A stretch of DNA of 64,000 nt from Mycobacterium sp. URHB0044 (GTDB lineage: Bacteria > Actinomycetota > Actinomycetes > Mycobacteriales > Mycobacteriaceae): contig NZ_JIAW01000003.1 of NCBI RefSeq assembly GCF_000620625.1, forward strand, positions 62,001-126,000, written 5' to 3'. Shown piece by piece: positions 36,346 to 44,602 of the stretch. The notes under the pieces are model-generated. The model was not told where the DNA came from, searched no databases, and worked only from the letters and a program-made list of their open reading frames with translations. The translations under genes were made by a program, and so were the position numbers. Position 1 is the stretch's first letter; each line of letters opens with the position of its first letter.

Positions 36346-37712
36346 CCGGTAGGCCTCGACACCCGCGCCATCACCGGCGCCGAGGCCACCAGGGTGAACG
36401 GCGCTGCCATCGGGAACTCGGGGTCGGCCGAGCGGATGTCGGTGCGCCGCACGACCGTAGCCAGCGCCAGGGCCAGTTCCAACATGGCGAAGTGGTCGCC
36501 GACACAGGTCCGCGGGCCCGCGCCGAACGGAAGGTACTGCCAGCGGTCCATGGACTTGGCCACCTCGGGGCGGAACCTCTCCGGATCGAACGCCGTGGCG
36601 TCCTCCCACAGCGACGGATCGCGCTGGAGCGCGTAGATGCCGACCACCACCATCGTGCCCGCCTCCACCCGGTACCCGTCGACGTCGATGTCCTGCATCA
36701 CCAACCGGGCCGACGCGGCGCCGGGAGGGCACAGGCGCAGCGCCTCGTGCAGCACCTGCACCGTGTAGCCGAGATTGGCGACGTCGTCGGGCCCGAGTTC
36801 GCGGTCGCCGACGGCCGCCGCTTCGGCCCGCACGCGTTCCTGCATCTCCGGATGGCGTCCGAGTTGCCACAGCGCGTAGGCCAGCGTGGTCGCGGTGGTG
36901 TCGTGCCCGGCGCCCATGAAGACGATGAGCTCGTCGCGAATCTCCTCGTCGGTCAAACCCCTTCCAGTTTCCGGGTCGGTGGCGGCGATCAGCGCGCGCA
37001 CCAGTGGAGCGTCGCGGTCGGGGTCCTCCCTGACGGCCCGAAGCACGTCGGCGGCGAGGTCGCGCAGGGTGGCGCTGGCCGCGTACGCCCGTCTGCGTGC
37101 ACGTGTCGGCACCCAGCCGGGCAACCGCACCGGCGCCGCGGTGCGATCGGCGACGTGCTGAAGCATCACCCGCAGCGGTTCGGCGATGCGGTCGGACTGC
37201 GCGTCGAGGTCGATGCCGAGCACCGATCTACCCAGCGCCCGAAGCGTCAACTTCCTGCACTCGGCGTCGAGATCGACGTCGCCTCCGTCGGGCCAGCTTT
37301 CGGCGATGCCGTCGGCCGCCTGGGCCATGTGGCCGCCGTACCCGCGCACGTGCTTCTTGGTGAAGAGTGGTTGCAGCAGCCGACGCCGGGGCAGCCACTC
37401 GTCGTGCGGGACGTCGAACAGATTGGGGCCGATGAGGCTGCGCATCTCGGTGTGCGTACGCGTCCGCTCGGTGATGGCGTCCGACCTACCGAGGACGTCG
37501 TGAGCACCCTGCGGCGACGTCGTCACCACGATGACGGGTGCCAGCCACTTCGGTGCCAGCTTGATCCGCGTCACCGGGCCCCCTGCGTCGCGCAGGACTT
37601 CCGGTCCGCTGTGGAACATGCGAAGCGCCTTGATCTGTTGCCGCAGCGGCATGGGGTTCCGCGGGGCCAGCGGTAGCGCGTCGAGCACCGTCTCGCGAGT
37701 GTTCTCGGTCAT
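36276..37712 (-). CDS. Cytochrome P450
   Basis: A 478-residue P450 monooxygenase with all landmarks: the I-helix oxygen-binding motif GAGHDTTA, the ExxR motif (EALR), the PERF segment (DPERFRPE) and the heme loop FGAGPRTCVG with the axial Cys. The N-terminus has no membrane anchor, so it is soluble and needs a separate ferredoxin and reductase, none of which is next to it. The sequence is nearer to the eukaryote-like CYP4/CYP102-type hydroxylases than to the small actinobacterial P450s. A polar tail of about 25 residues after the fold overlaps the convergent gene. The substrate is likely lipophilic. Confidence 0.92.
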   Translation of the reverse strand: MTENTRETVLDALPLAPRNPMPLRQQIKALRMFHSGPEVLRDAGGPVTRIKLAPKWLAPVIVVTTSPQGAHDVLGRSDAITERTRTHTEMRSLIGPNLFDVPHDEWLPRRRLLQPLFTKKHVRGYGGHMAQAADGIAESWPDGGDVDLDAECRKLTLRALGRSVLGIDLDAQSDRIAEPLRVMLQHVADRTAAPVRLPGWVPTRARRRAYAASATLRDLAADVLRAVREDPDRDAPLVRALIAATDPETGRGLTDEEIRDELIVFMGAGHDTTATTLAYALWQLGRHPEMQERVRAEAAAVGDRELGPDDVANLGYTVQVLHEALRLCPPGAASARLVMQDIDVDGYRVEAGTMVVVGIYALQRDPSLWEDATAFDPERFRPEVAKSMDRWQYLPFGAGPRTCVGDHFAMLELALALATVVRRTDIRSADPEFPMAAPFTLVASAPVMARVSRPTGQTTENASGSAARPVSADNTVSP

Positions 37713-37840
37713 TCCCGCAGCGTGGCGACTGCGACGACGGTTGCCTAGGGTAGTCGGCTACTCGAATCTCGAACCGCGATGATTATTCGGCCGCCGCGCA
37801 GTCGATACCTGTACGTTCCCGCACACCGAAGGAGACCTCC

Positions 37841-38302
37841 ATGGCCAGTTCAGATCAAATCCAGGTTCAGCCTCTCGTTGCACCGCACCTCGTGGTGGAC
37901 GACGCGGCCGCGGCCATTGACTTCTACGTGAAGGCGCTCGGCGCCACGGAACTCGGCCGGGTGCCACAACCGGACGGCCGACTCATCCACGCCGCACTGA
38001 ACGTCAACGGGTCGATGATCATGCTCAACGACGACTTCCCCGAGTACAACGACGGCAAGTCGACGACGCCCAAGGCGTTGGGCGGAACGCCCGTCACCAT
38101 TCATCTGCAGGTCACCGATGTCGAGGCGGCATTTAAACGCGCCGTCGACGCGGGCGCCACGATCGTCATGCCGTTGGAGGACCAGTTCTGGGGCGACCGC
38201 TACGGCATGATCCGCGACCCGTTCGGGCATCAGTGGTCGCTCGGCCAGCCGATGCGCGAGGTCAGCCCGGAGGAGATCCAGAAGGCGATGCAGCAGGGGT
38301 AG
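37841..38302 (+). CDS. VOC family protein (PhnB-like)
   Basis: A 153-residue single-chain VOC (glyoxalase-like) protein. It starts with VAPHLVVDDAAAAIDFYVKA and has the PKALGGTPVTIHLQVTDVEA mid segment and the final EDQFWGDRYGMIRDPFGHQW segment. The last segment is typical of the PhnB/YP_-type subgroup with a conserved WGDRYG. Metal-binding positions (His, Glu) seem present. The function is unknown; relatives are often called bleomycin-resistance or lactoylglutathione-lyase-like proteins. The ATG at 37841 has GGAGACC upstream. It lies between the P450 and the ESX island and ends 9 bp before the convergent EspI-like gene. Confidence 0.85.
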   Translation: MASSDQIQVQPLVAPHLVVDDAAAAIDFYVKALGATELGRVPQPDGRLIHAALNVNGSMIMLNDDFPEYNDGKSTTPKALGGTPVTIHLQVTDVEAAFKRAVDAGATIVMPLEDQFWGDRYGMIRDPFGHQWSLGQPMREVSPEEIQKAMQQG

Positions 38303-38311
38303 CCTGCCCGC

Positions 38312-39415
38312 CTACATCCGCGAGAACCGGTCCGGGGCGCTCGTGCTGAACAGACTGTTGGCGATCGTGCCGGCAAGCTGTAGGAAGGCCTGCCGGGTTT
38401 GGCGGCTGAACAGTTCGGGGTTGATCTCCGAACCCTCCGCGAGGTGATCGTCGAACGGGATCATGTGCAGCGCGTGCACCCGCGGCAGGAAATTGCTGGC
38501 CAAGCGGTTCATGTCCAGTCCGAGTGGGCCCGGCTGCGACGCGCAGACCACCACCGTGGCCCCCGGGATGAGACGCGAATAGCCGTTGTGTTCAAGCCAA
38601 TCCAGGGTGGCGAGCGCACTGCGCGCAGAATCGACCGCCGGCGACGCGACGATGACGATGGCATCGGCCTCGGCCAGCACCCCAGCCATGGCGGAGTGGA
38701 CCAACCCGGTGCCGCAGTCGGTCAGAACGATGTCGTAGAACCGTTCCAGCACGCGGAGCACACCGCGAAAGTCCGCTTCCGAGAACACTTCCGACGTCGC
38801 GGGGTCACGCTCCGATGCCAGGATCTCCAACCTGCTCGCGCCCTGCGAGGTGTGTCGACGCATATCGGAGTACCGAACGATGTTGTCATCGAGCAGCACG
38901 TCGCGCACCGTCGAATCGGTCTCGTCGGGCCCGCGTTGGGCCAACGTGCCGAAGTCGGGATTCGCGTCCACCGCGATGACCCTGTCACCGCGCATCGCCG
39001 CCAGGGTGGCACCAAGACCGACCGTCGTGGTGGTCTTGCCGACGCCACCCTTCTGCGACAGCACCGCGATGCTGATGGGGCCGCGCACGGGCCGGTTGAC
39101 GCGGTCGATGAGCGCCCTGCGGTTCGTTTCCTTGGCCGATTCGCCGAGATTGAGCCCCGTGGCCCGGTATACGGCCCTGCGCCACCCGGACTTCGGCGCC
39201 CGTCGAACACGGATCAGCCCAAGCTCGCTGTTCGTCGGCGCCAGTGCCCGAGGGGCATTCGGGGCGGCGCTGGTGAACGGCGTCGGAGTCGAGGTGTGCA
39301 TCGGGGGCGTGTCGTGACCGTCCGGGGGCAGTGCCAGTCGACGCATCGGCACGGTGTCGTCGTCGCGCAGGGCTCGTGCGGGACCGCCCACCGACGAGTC
39401 ATTGATCCGGGTCAC
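38312..39415 (-). CDS. EspI/MinD-like ESX-associated ATPase
   Basis: A 367-residue protein with a low-complexity N-terminal part (about residues 1-110, rich in Pro, Thr and Ala) and a MinD/ParA-type ATPase domain. The deviant Walker A KGGVGKTT is at 122-129, the VIAVDANPDFGTLA switch at about 145-158 and VLTDCGTG near 230. This is the form of EspI (Rv3876) and of the ATPase in ESX-2 (Rv3888c), though the N-terminal region is shorter than in EspI. In ESX-1, EspI couples secretion to ATP level. It follows eccA by 14 bp on the same strand, so EccA and this ATPase form one unit. A role at the membrane end of secretion is inferred. Confidence 0.82.
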   Translation of the reverse strand: MTRINDSSVGGPARALRDDDTVPMRRLALPPDGHDTPPMHTSTPTPFTSAAPNAPRALAPTNSELGLIRVRRAPKSGWRRAVYRATGLNLGESAKETNRRALIDRVNRPVRGPISIAVLSQKGGVGKTTTTVGLGATLAAMRGDRVIAVDANPDFGTLAQRGPDETDSTVRDVLLDDNIVRYSDMRRHTSQGASRLEILASERDPATSEVFSEADFRGVLRVLERFYDIVLTDCGTGLVHSAMAGVLAEADAIVIVASPAVDSARSALATLDWLEHNGYSRLIPGATVVVCASQPGPLGLDMNRLASNFLPRVHALHMIPFDDHLAEGSEINPELFSRQTRQAFLQLAGTIANSLFSTSAPDRFSRM

Positions 39416-39429
39416 GTCGCTTGTCCTCG

Positions 39430-41247
39430 TCAGTTCGGAGTTAGCATGCCGAGCACCTGCTTGAGCGCTGCCTGCATGTCGGGAAGTTCGATGCGCATCA
39501 GCGCAGCCTCGTCCAGATCCTGCAGGTTCGAGCCATGGCTTTCACTCAGGCGGTATTCGCGTTCTTCCTCCGCCGCCTCGATCACGTTGCGCACGAAGCG
39601 CCCGTTGCCGACCAGGTCGATGTGGGGCCGCAGCTGCCCCGATGCGTCAGGCGCCTCACCCTGGCACAGGACGGTGCACGTCGCGACGAGTTCTTCGTAG
39701 GCGGACTCCGACAGTTCGGAGTCGCGGGTTCGGGCGATCAGGCGCCCGATGTCGCCCAACTCCGGCGCGTTGTAGGAGGAGAACCGAATCCGTTTGGAGA
39801 AGCGGGAAGCCAGACCTTCGTTGGACATCAGGAACCGGTCGATCTCCGCGTCGTAGCCGGCGATGATCACGACGAGGCGGTCCCTGTCGTTCTCCATCCT
39901 GGCGAGCAACGTGTCCACCGCTTCCCTGCCGAAGGCGTCACCACCGGACAGTCCGGTCTGGATCAGCGTGTACGCCTCGTCGATGAACAACACCCCGTCC
40001 ATCGCCGAGTCGATGAGCGCGGTGGTCTTGATCGCGGTGCTACCGAGATGTTGTCCGACGAAGTCGTGGCGTTTGACCTCGACGACCGACGGGGTCCGCA
40101 GCAGCCCTAGCCCACAGTAGGTTTGGGCCACGACGCGCGCGATGGTGGTCTTGCCGGTTCCGGGCGGACCGGTGAACGCCAAGTGCAGGCTGCGCGCAGC
40201 CGCGTTGAGACCCTTGTCGCCGCGCACCTTCGCCAGCATCGCAGCCGACTTCAGCTTGGCGACTTGCATTTTGACCTCCGACAGGCCGATCTGCCGGTCC
40301 AATTCCTGCTGCGCGGCCCGCAGGTACTCGTTGCCACGTTCGGACAGGTCGTCGCCGAGGAGGTCCTCGGCACTAGGGGCGCTCGCCGGATCCCACCGAT
40401 CGACGCGAGATTCGATCATCTCCTTGCTCGTCACGATCAGGCGGAACTTCGGGTCCGCCAACGCCGCGGCGTTCGCCTCGAATCCCGGTTCCTCGCTGTA
40501 GATCCGCTCGAAGATGACGCGGGCCTCCTGCTCATTGCCCATCTCGCGCAACGTCAGGCCCTTGCAGAACTCGGCCGCCCGCCGTGCCGCCGGAATCGGA
40601 CCATCGACCGCCTGGTCCAGCCTGCGGATCCCCTCGCCGAACAGACCCATCTGCGCACACGCCGACCCCACCATCAGGTGGGCGCCCGCCGCGATGTACT
40701 CGTCGGTGAACGACGCAGAATCGCTCAGCGCAGTCAGCACGTCGGTCCAGCGCTGGGTGGTGAAGTGCAGGACCCCACGGATGTAGGCGCAAATCTGTTT
40801 GGACGCGGCGTCGTCGTCGCGCATCGTCGCCCGCAAGGTGTCCAGCTCGTCGAGGACCTGCTCGGCCTCGTCGTAGTCCTTGGCGGTAATCATGCTGGCC
40901 GCGTAGGCAAGCCACATTTCGGTCTTCGTGCTCAGCGGGTAGTCCAGGTACAGCCCGGTTTGAAATCGCCCACTCAGCGAGCGCGGGGGCAGTCCCAGCC
41001 GCCGCTGCTCACGTAGGTACGAGATCGTGCTGGTTCTGTACAGGTGATAGATGACCTCCGGACTGGCGTCACCCGCCGCGGCACGGCCCAACCATGCATC
41101 GCACATGTCGGGGTCGTACTCGGTGGCGCGCTTGAAGGCGAGCGCCGCGTACTGCACGTCGCGCTCGGTCTCCATCCCGTCGATGGGAACGCCAAGCGAC
41201 AACACGCCCGCGTCGAACACCCTCTGGGCGTCACTGGTGCGCGTCAT
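39430..41247 (-). CDS. eccA: Type VII secretion AAA+ ATPase EccA
   Basis: A 605-residue cytosolic ATPase of ESX systems. Residues about 1-280 form the TPR-like N-terminal domain (WTDVLTALSDSASF resembles the matching EccA1 segment). Residues about 310-600 form the AAA+ (CbxX/CfqX) domain with Walker A GPPGTGKT at 360-367, Walker B VLFIDEAY at 419-426 and the LLARMENDRDRLVVIIAGY sensor region. EccA proteins act with EspG to release PE/PPE-type substrates and bring them to the membrane core. The set number (1, 2, 3 or 5) cannot be given from sequence. It is divergent from the EspH-like gene and upstream of the EspI-like ATPase. Confidence 0.93.
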   Translation of the reverse strand: MTRTSDAQRVFDAGVLSLGVPIDGMETERDVQYAALAFKRATEYDPDMCDAWLGRAAAGDASPEVIYHLYRTSTISYLREQRRLGLPPRSLSGRFQTGLYLDYPLSTKTEMWLAYAASMITAKDYDEAEQVLDELDTLRATMRDDDAASKQICAYIRGVLHFTTQRWTDVLTALSDSASFTDEYIAAGAHLMVGSACAQMGLFGEGIRRLDQAVDGPIPAARRAAEFCKGLTLREMGNEQEARVIFERIYSEEPGFEANAAALADPKFRLIVTSKEMIESRVDRWDPASAPSAEDLLGDDLSERGNEYLRAAQQELDRQIGLSEVKMQVAKLKSAAMLAKVRGDKGLNAAARSLHLAFTGPPGTGKTTIARVVAQTYCGLGLLRTPSVVEVKRHDFVGQHLGSTAIKTTALIDSAMDGVLFIDEAYTLIQTGLSGGDAFGREAVDTLLARMENDRDRLVVIIAGYDAEIDRFLMSNEGLASRFSKRIRFSSYNAPELGDIGRLIARTRDSELSESAYEELVATCTVLCQGEAPDASGQLRPHIDLVGNGRFVRNVIEAAEEEREYRLSESHGSNLQDLDEAALMRIELPDMQAALKQVLGMLTPN

Positions 41248-41433
41248 CGGTGACGACCTGTCTCCTCAATGCTGATCCGATCAGAAATGCGCGGTCAATA
41301 CCAATGATTCGCACACTACTTCCGTCCGGGAAGGCAGCGAACGGATGCCCGCGATTGTACTAAGTTCGAAGGCTCTGACATGCCGCCGTTCGTCGAACTC
41401 GCTCGGAGCGCCCAGTCGCAAGGAGGCAAACGC

Positions 41434-41757
41434 ATGACGCAGCAGCAGCCGGTGCAATCCCGGCGCGGCACCATATCGGTGCTCACCACCGAGCGCGGGC
41501 TTCCTCTCGCGCTGCGGCTCGACCCACTCGAACTGAAGAAGTCGCCGGACCAACTCGCGGGCGACATCCTGGCGCTCTGCCGGCTCTCGGCGGCAAGAGC
41601 CCAGGTCACCCGTCGTCGTGACCTGGTCGAAAAGGGTTTCAGCGCAGCGGTTGTCCGCGGTCTGCCGCTGGCCACCGAGGACGATCTGGTCAGGGCGGAA
41701 GAAGAGGTCCTCGGCGACGAGGACGACTTGCCGACGAGTTGGACGCGGTCGGTATGA
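41434..41757 (+). CDS. EspH-like ESX-associated protein
   Basis: A 107-residue protein. The segment GTISVLTTERGLPLALRLD, the LAGDILALCRLSAARAQ helix and the end LPLATEDDLVRAEEEVL match in pattern the C-terminal part of EspH (Rv3867): a small beta part, a helix, then an acidic end. EspH of ESX-1 is longer (183 residues), so this is a short form. It is needed for secretion of some ESX-1 substrates and acts in the cytoplasm. A strong ribosome site AAGGAGG precedes the ATG at 41434. Its stop overlaps the next gene as ATGA. It starts the plus-strand arm of the ESX island, divergent from eccA. Confidence 0.68.
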   Translation: MTQQQPVQSRRGTISVLTTERGLPLALRLDPLELKKSPDQLAGDILALCRLSAARAQVTRRRDLVEKGFSAAVVRGLPLATEDDLVRAEEEVLGDEDDLPTSWTRSV

Positions 41758-42110
41758 CCGGCCTGGCGGATTCCCTGGTCGCTCGCATCGCCAAGCAACG
41801 TGACCTGGTGGCCGCGATGAACGATCACTGCAATTCCATTTCGGCGCGAGTGATCAGCCGCGACAGAAACGTCAGTGTCGAAGTCGACGGCTACGGCGCG
41901 ATGACCGGGCTGTGGTTGGGGCCCAGCGCCCACAAGCTCGGTGCCGACGCGTTGGCCAAGCTCATCGTCGAGACGGCGCAGGCCGCCGCCGGCGTGGCGA
42001 CCGAACGCCACCGCTATCTCTCCGAGGAATTCACCAGCCGCCTGGACGAGCTACGACAGGAGCCCCTAACCCGTTGGGACGGGACGACATTCGAACCGAC
42101 CCCCAGCTGA
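41754..42110 (+). CDS. YbaB/EspL-like protein
   Basis: A 118-residue protein with the YbaB/EbfC fold pattern: a first helix, then a beta hairpin (NVSVEVDGYGAMTGLWLGPS, about residues 42-61), then a long helix (ADALAKLIVETAQAAAGVA). In ESX-1 the matching protein is EspL (Rv3880c), which stabilises EspE, EspF and EspH. The ATG at 41754 overlaps the stop of the EspH-like gene, so the two are made together, which fits a joint chaperone role. No membrane segment or signal is present. The gene is followed by a 510-bp gap before the next gene. Confidence 0.72.
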   Translation: MTGLADSLVARIAKQRDLVAAMNDHCNSISARVISRDRNVSVEVDGYGAMTGLWLGPSAHKLGADALAKLIVETAQAAAGVATERHRYLSEEFTSRLDELRQEPLTRWDGTTFEPTPS

Positions 42111-42620
42111 CGTAGCCATGTTTGGGGGCGCGCGCTTGCCGACGTTGCGGCGAGTGCGCATCGGCGCAGGTCGTGGCGGTGAAGGTACGTTGCGAACGTC
42201 GGTTCATGACGTTTGCCCTACCTCTCATCAACTTCAGAGTGGGGCAACGCCTTTCGCCCCGGATCCCCGGGCTTGGTTACGAGCGCGGAAATACCGCCCG
42301 ACACGTTAGCCAACCAAAGGAAAAGCAGTGACCGCACATTCGCCCATCGCGCGGCCCGCGATTCACCGACCCGGCAAAACGGGCAAAGCCCGTCGCTTCA
42401 CCACTCCGCCCGTTTCTCGAGGTAGTTGGTCGGCTTACCGGACGTTCGTCGTAGGACGGCGATTTGCTCAGCAATTTGACTGCTCGTCAATTATTCCATC
42501 GTCAATATCGGGTTTCGAAATGCGGCCGAAAAGAGTTAGCTGCGACCGACATTGGCCGCTATAGTTTTCGTGTCTGCCGCAGACGGAGCTCGGGCACCGA
42601 GCCGGGAGGGTATTGACACA
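42111..42620. other. 510-bp gap in the ESX island, no convincing gene
   Basis: This stretch is visibly richer in A and T than the flanking genes, above all at 42460-42545. Two short frames exist (42122-42331 and 42328-42564); the second has AAAGGAAAA before its GTG, but neither translation looks like a protein family. The most likely content is the promoter and leader for the secreted-protein genes that start at 42621, and possibly the remains of an older gene. Confidence 0.5.
42536..42565 (+). promoter_or_regulatory. Candidate promoter of the secreted-protein operon
   Basis: TATAGT at 42560-42565 is a good -10 element, with a weak -35 (TTAGCT at 42536-42541) at 18-bp spacing. Transcription from about 42572 would leave a 49-base leader before the ATG at 42621. 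Confidence 0.35.
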
Positions 42621-42905
42621 ATGGGTGAGGTTTTTGCCGCAGTGCCGGACGGCATGGCGGCGTTTTCCGCGGCCAACGAGGCCGCCTCCGCAGCCATAAC
42701 GGCCGCGGGCTCTGCCGATTCTGCTGCGATGCTCAACACCGCCGCAGCCGCCCTCGGGCCGATCGGTGCGACGTACTTGATGGCGTATGGCCCTGCGCAG
42801 TCAAACAATTTGGCCGCCACACTGCTCGTCGGCGGGGTGCACGCCGGTGTCAGCGCCGGCACCGATGCCTCCCAGTCCGCCATCACCGCCGCCGACAGCG
42901 CCTGA
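42621..42905 (+). CDS. PE/EspC-like secreted helical protein
   Basis: A 94-residue Ala-rich protein that should form a two-helix hairpin. The pattern AANEAASAAITAAGSADSAA, then LGPIGATYLMAYGPAQSNNL, resembles the EspC/DUF2580-like and PE-like partners of type VII substrates. It has no Sec signal peptide. A clear YxxxD/E export motif is not seen at the end, so it may depend on its partner. The next gene starts 13 bp later and has a WxG motif and PPE-like helices, so the two probably fold as a pair. The start ATG at 42621 follows GGGAGGG at a somewhat long distance. Confidence 0.6.
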   Translation: MGEVFAAVPDGMAAFSAANEAASAAITAAGSADSAAMLNTAAAALGPIGATYLMAYGPAQSNNLAATLLVGGVHAGVSAGTDASQSAITAADSA

Positions 42906-42918
42906 CCCGGCGGTATCG

Positions 42919-44232
42919 ATGGCCGCCCTCCCGCCTCCACCTCCAGGTAATCCGACGGGTCAGCTAGCTCAGTCCGTGCCCAGCTACGATCCAGCGCCGG
43001 TTATCGCTGCTCAAGAGCAAAGTCTGCAAGACTATTTGAATTTGCCAGTCAAGGAAATTCTCGAACGGCTCGGGTTGCCGCCATTTACCGACGGAAGACC
43101 ACAAGAGGGCCCTCCCCCGCCCGAGGCGCAGCCCGATGCCGCGCCGGCGCAGGGCAGCCCGATGGACCCGAGCGCGCTGATCAGTCCGGTGACCGACGCG
43201 CTCGGCACCTTGGGCAACGGCCTCTTCGAGGGTGTCGACCCAACGGCGATGCTGCAGGGCATTTCCCAGGCGTTCCAGTCCACCGGCAGTTCCTTGAAGC
43301 CCGCACTGAGCTCGGTGGACGACGCGTGGCAGGGCGCCTCCGGCACCACCGCAGCCGCCAAGACGGCTACCGCGATCGCCAACGGAGCAGACGTCGGCGC
43401 CCAATCCGAAACGCTGAAGGGCAATCTGACTTCTGCGGCTACCAACGTTGCACAGGCACGCGCGCGACTGATCGAGATCATCGCCGAATTCCAGGCAACC
43501 ATGGCGGCGATCGGTCCGAGCATCATCTTCCCGTGGGGGTGGGCCGCCGCGATCGCGGCGGCCAACAAGGCCGTCGCATCGACCGCCGAGGTGATGACGG
43601 AACTGCAAACGTCGTTGGGCGCACAGGCAGCCGAGGTGACGGCCGCGGGCGCTCCTGTGGACGTCACCGCCGCCCCGCAGCTGGCGGCCTCGTCACCGAT
43701 CTCCAGCTTGGCGTCGCCGCTGATGTCGATGGCCACCAAGGGCGCGCAGGCCGGAATCCAGGCCGGAACCGGTGCGGCGTCGGCTGCGAGTCAGGCCGCC
43801 CAGCAGGCGCCGACGGGCGCGGAAGCGGCTGCGGGCGTTGGTGGGCCGCCGATCGCGGCGCCGGGAGCGGGCGGTGGTGGTGGCGTCGGCGGAGGCGGTG
43901 CCGGTGGCGGTGGCGGGTCCTCCGCTCTGCGTTCGATGGCGACCTCGACGATGGTGCAGCCCGAAACCGCCGCCACGGCCCAGTCGGCGAGCGTGCGGGC
44001 ATCGGGTGGACCGGTCGGGTCTGGTGGCGCGGGCATGATGGGCGGCGGCGCGCCATACGGGCCGATGGCCGGCCAGGGTGCGAACGGTTCGTCGAACACC
44101 CACACCGCGGCAGCGTTCCTGCACACCACCGATCAAGGCGGCGCGATCGTCGGGGACCTCGGCACTGCTGCGCCCCCGGTGCTCGGCGAAGCCGACCCCA
44201 CTGAGCCTCCGGACATCGAACTCCGGATCTAG
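42919..44232 (+). CDS. PPE/EspB-like type VII substrate with WxG motif
   Basis: A 437-residue protein. The N-terminus is Pro-rich (MAALPPPPPGNP). Residues about 85-290 are helical, with a WxG turn (Trp137-Gln-Gly139 in DDAWQGASG) followed by long Ala-rich helices and a hydrophobic hairpin (IIFPWGWAAAIAAANKAV). The C-terminal 130 residues are low-complexity Gly and Ala (GAGGGGGVGGGGAGGGGG), as in PPE or EspB tails, and end in an acidic DPTEPPDIELRI. It has no Sec signal. It probably pairs with the 94-residue protein before it. It resembles ESX-1 Esp substrates in kind, but I cannot equate it with one of them. Confidence 0.65.
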   Translation: MAALPPPPPGNPTGQLAQSVPSYDPAPVIAAQEQSLQDYLNLPVKEILERLGLPPFTDGRPQEGPPPPEAQPDAAPAQGSPMDPSALISPVTDALGTLGNGLFEGVDPTAMLQGISQAFQSTGSSLKPALSSVDDAWQGASGTTAAAKTATAIANGADVGAQSETLKGNLTSAATNVAQARARLIEIIAEFQATMAAIGPSIIFPWGWAAAIAAANKAVASTAEVMTELQTSLGAQAAEVTAAGAPVDVTAAPQLAASSPISSLASPLMSMATKGAQAGIQAGTGAASAASQAAQQAPTGAEAAAGVGGPPIAAPGAGGGGGVGGGGAGGGGGSSALRSMATSTMVQPETAATAQSASVRASGGPVGSGGAGMMGGGAPYGPMAGQGANGSSNTHTAAAFLHTTDQGGAIVGDLGTAAPPVLGEADPTEPPDIELRI

Positions 44233-44253
44233 TCATGAACGAGGAGAAGCGCA

Positions 44254-44550
44254 ATGGCCGATAACGCCGGCATGTCGATTCAGCCCGATGACGTCGCAGA
44301 CGTCACCCGTCAACTCGACGAGCTCGCCAATCGAGCACAACGCGTGTTGGCCGACGAGGCAACCAATCTCACGGTGACCGCCCCGGGCCGCGACGAGGTC
44401 TCCCAGCGGGTGGCAGGCACTCTCAACGAAGTTCATTCGACGTTCAGCGCCGCGGCCGACCGGGGGCTCGTCGAGATGCACGAGGTCGCCGCGACATTAC
44501 GCGGCCATTCCGAGAACATCGTGGCCGCCGACGAGGACTTCATCGGCTGA
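44254..44550 (+). CDS. PE-like protein
   Basis: A 98-residue helical protein with the PE-domain pattern. GRDEVSQRVAGTLNEV at about residues 45-60 corresponds to the conserved GDEVSARVAALF segment of PE proteins, the turn between helices 1 and 2. The C-terminal end is acidic (VAADEDFIG). It lacks the Pro-Glu start that gives the family its name. It is followed by the PPE-like gene at 44603 and then espG, which is the usual PE-PPE-EspG set. The ribosome site GAGGAGAAG is strong. It should form a heterodimer with the PPE-like protein and leave the cell through an ESX core. Confidence 0.72.
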   Translation: MADNAGMSIQPDDVADVTRQLDELANRAQRVLADEATNLTVTAPGRDEVSQRVAGTLNEVHSTFSAAADRGLVEMHEVAATLRGHSENIVAADEDFIG

Positions 44551-44602
44551 CCGACGCGCGGGCGGGGTTCACGGGCACTGATCGGCGAAGGGAGGTCTGC
44601 GC

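Noticed and set aside
42328..42564. 78-codon frame with an AAAGGAAAA ribosome-like site in the ESX gap
   Set aside because: The translation has no family pattern and contains the A/T-rich promoter stretch; kept only as a remark in the gap entry.
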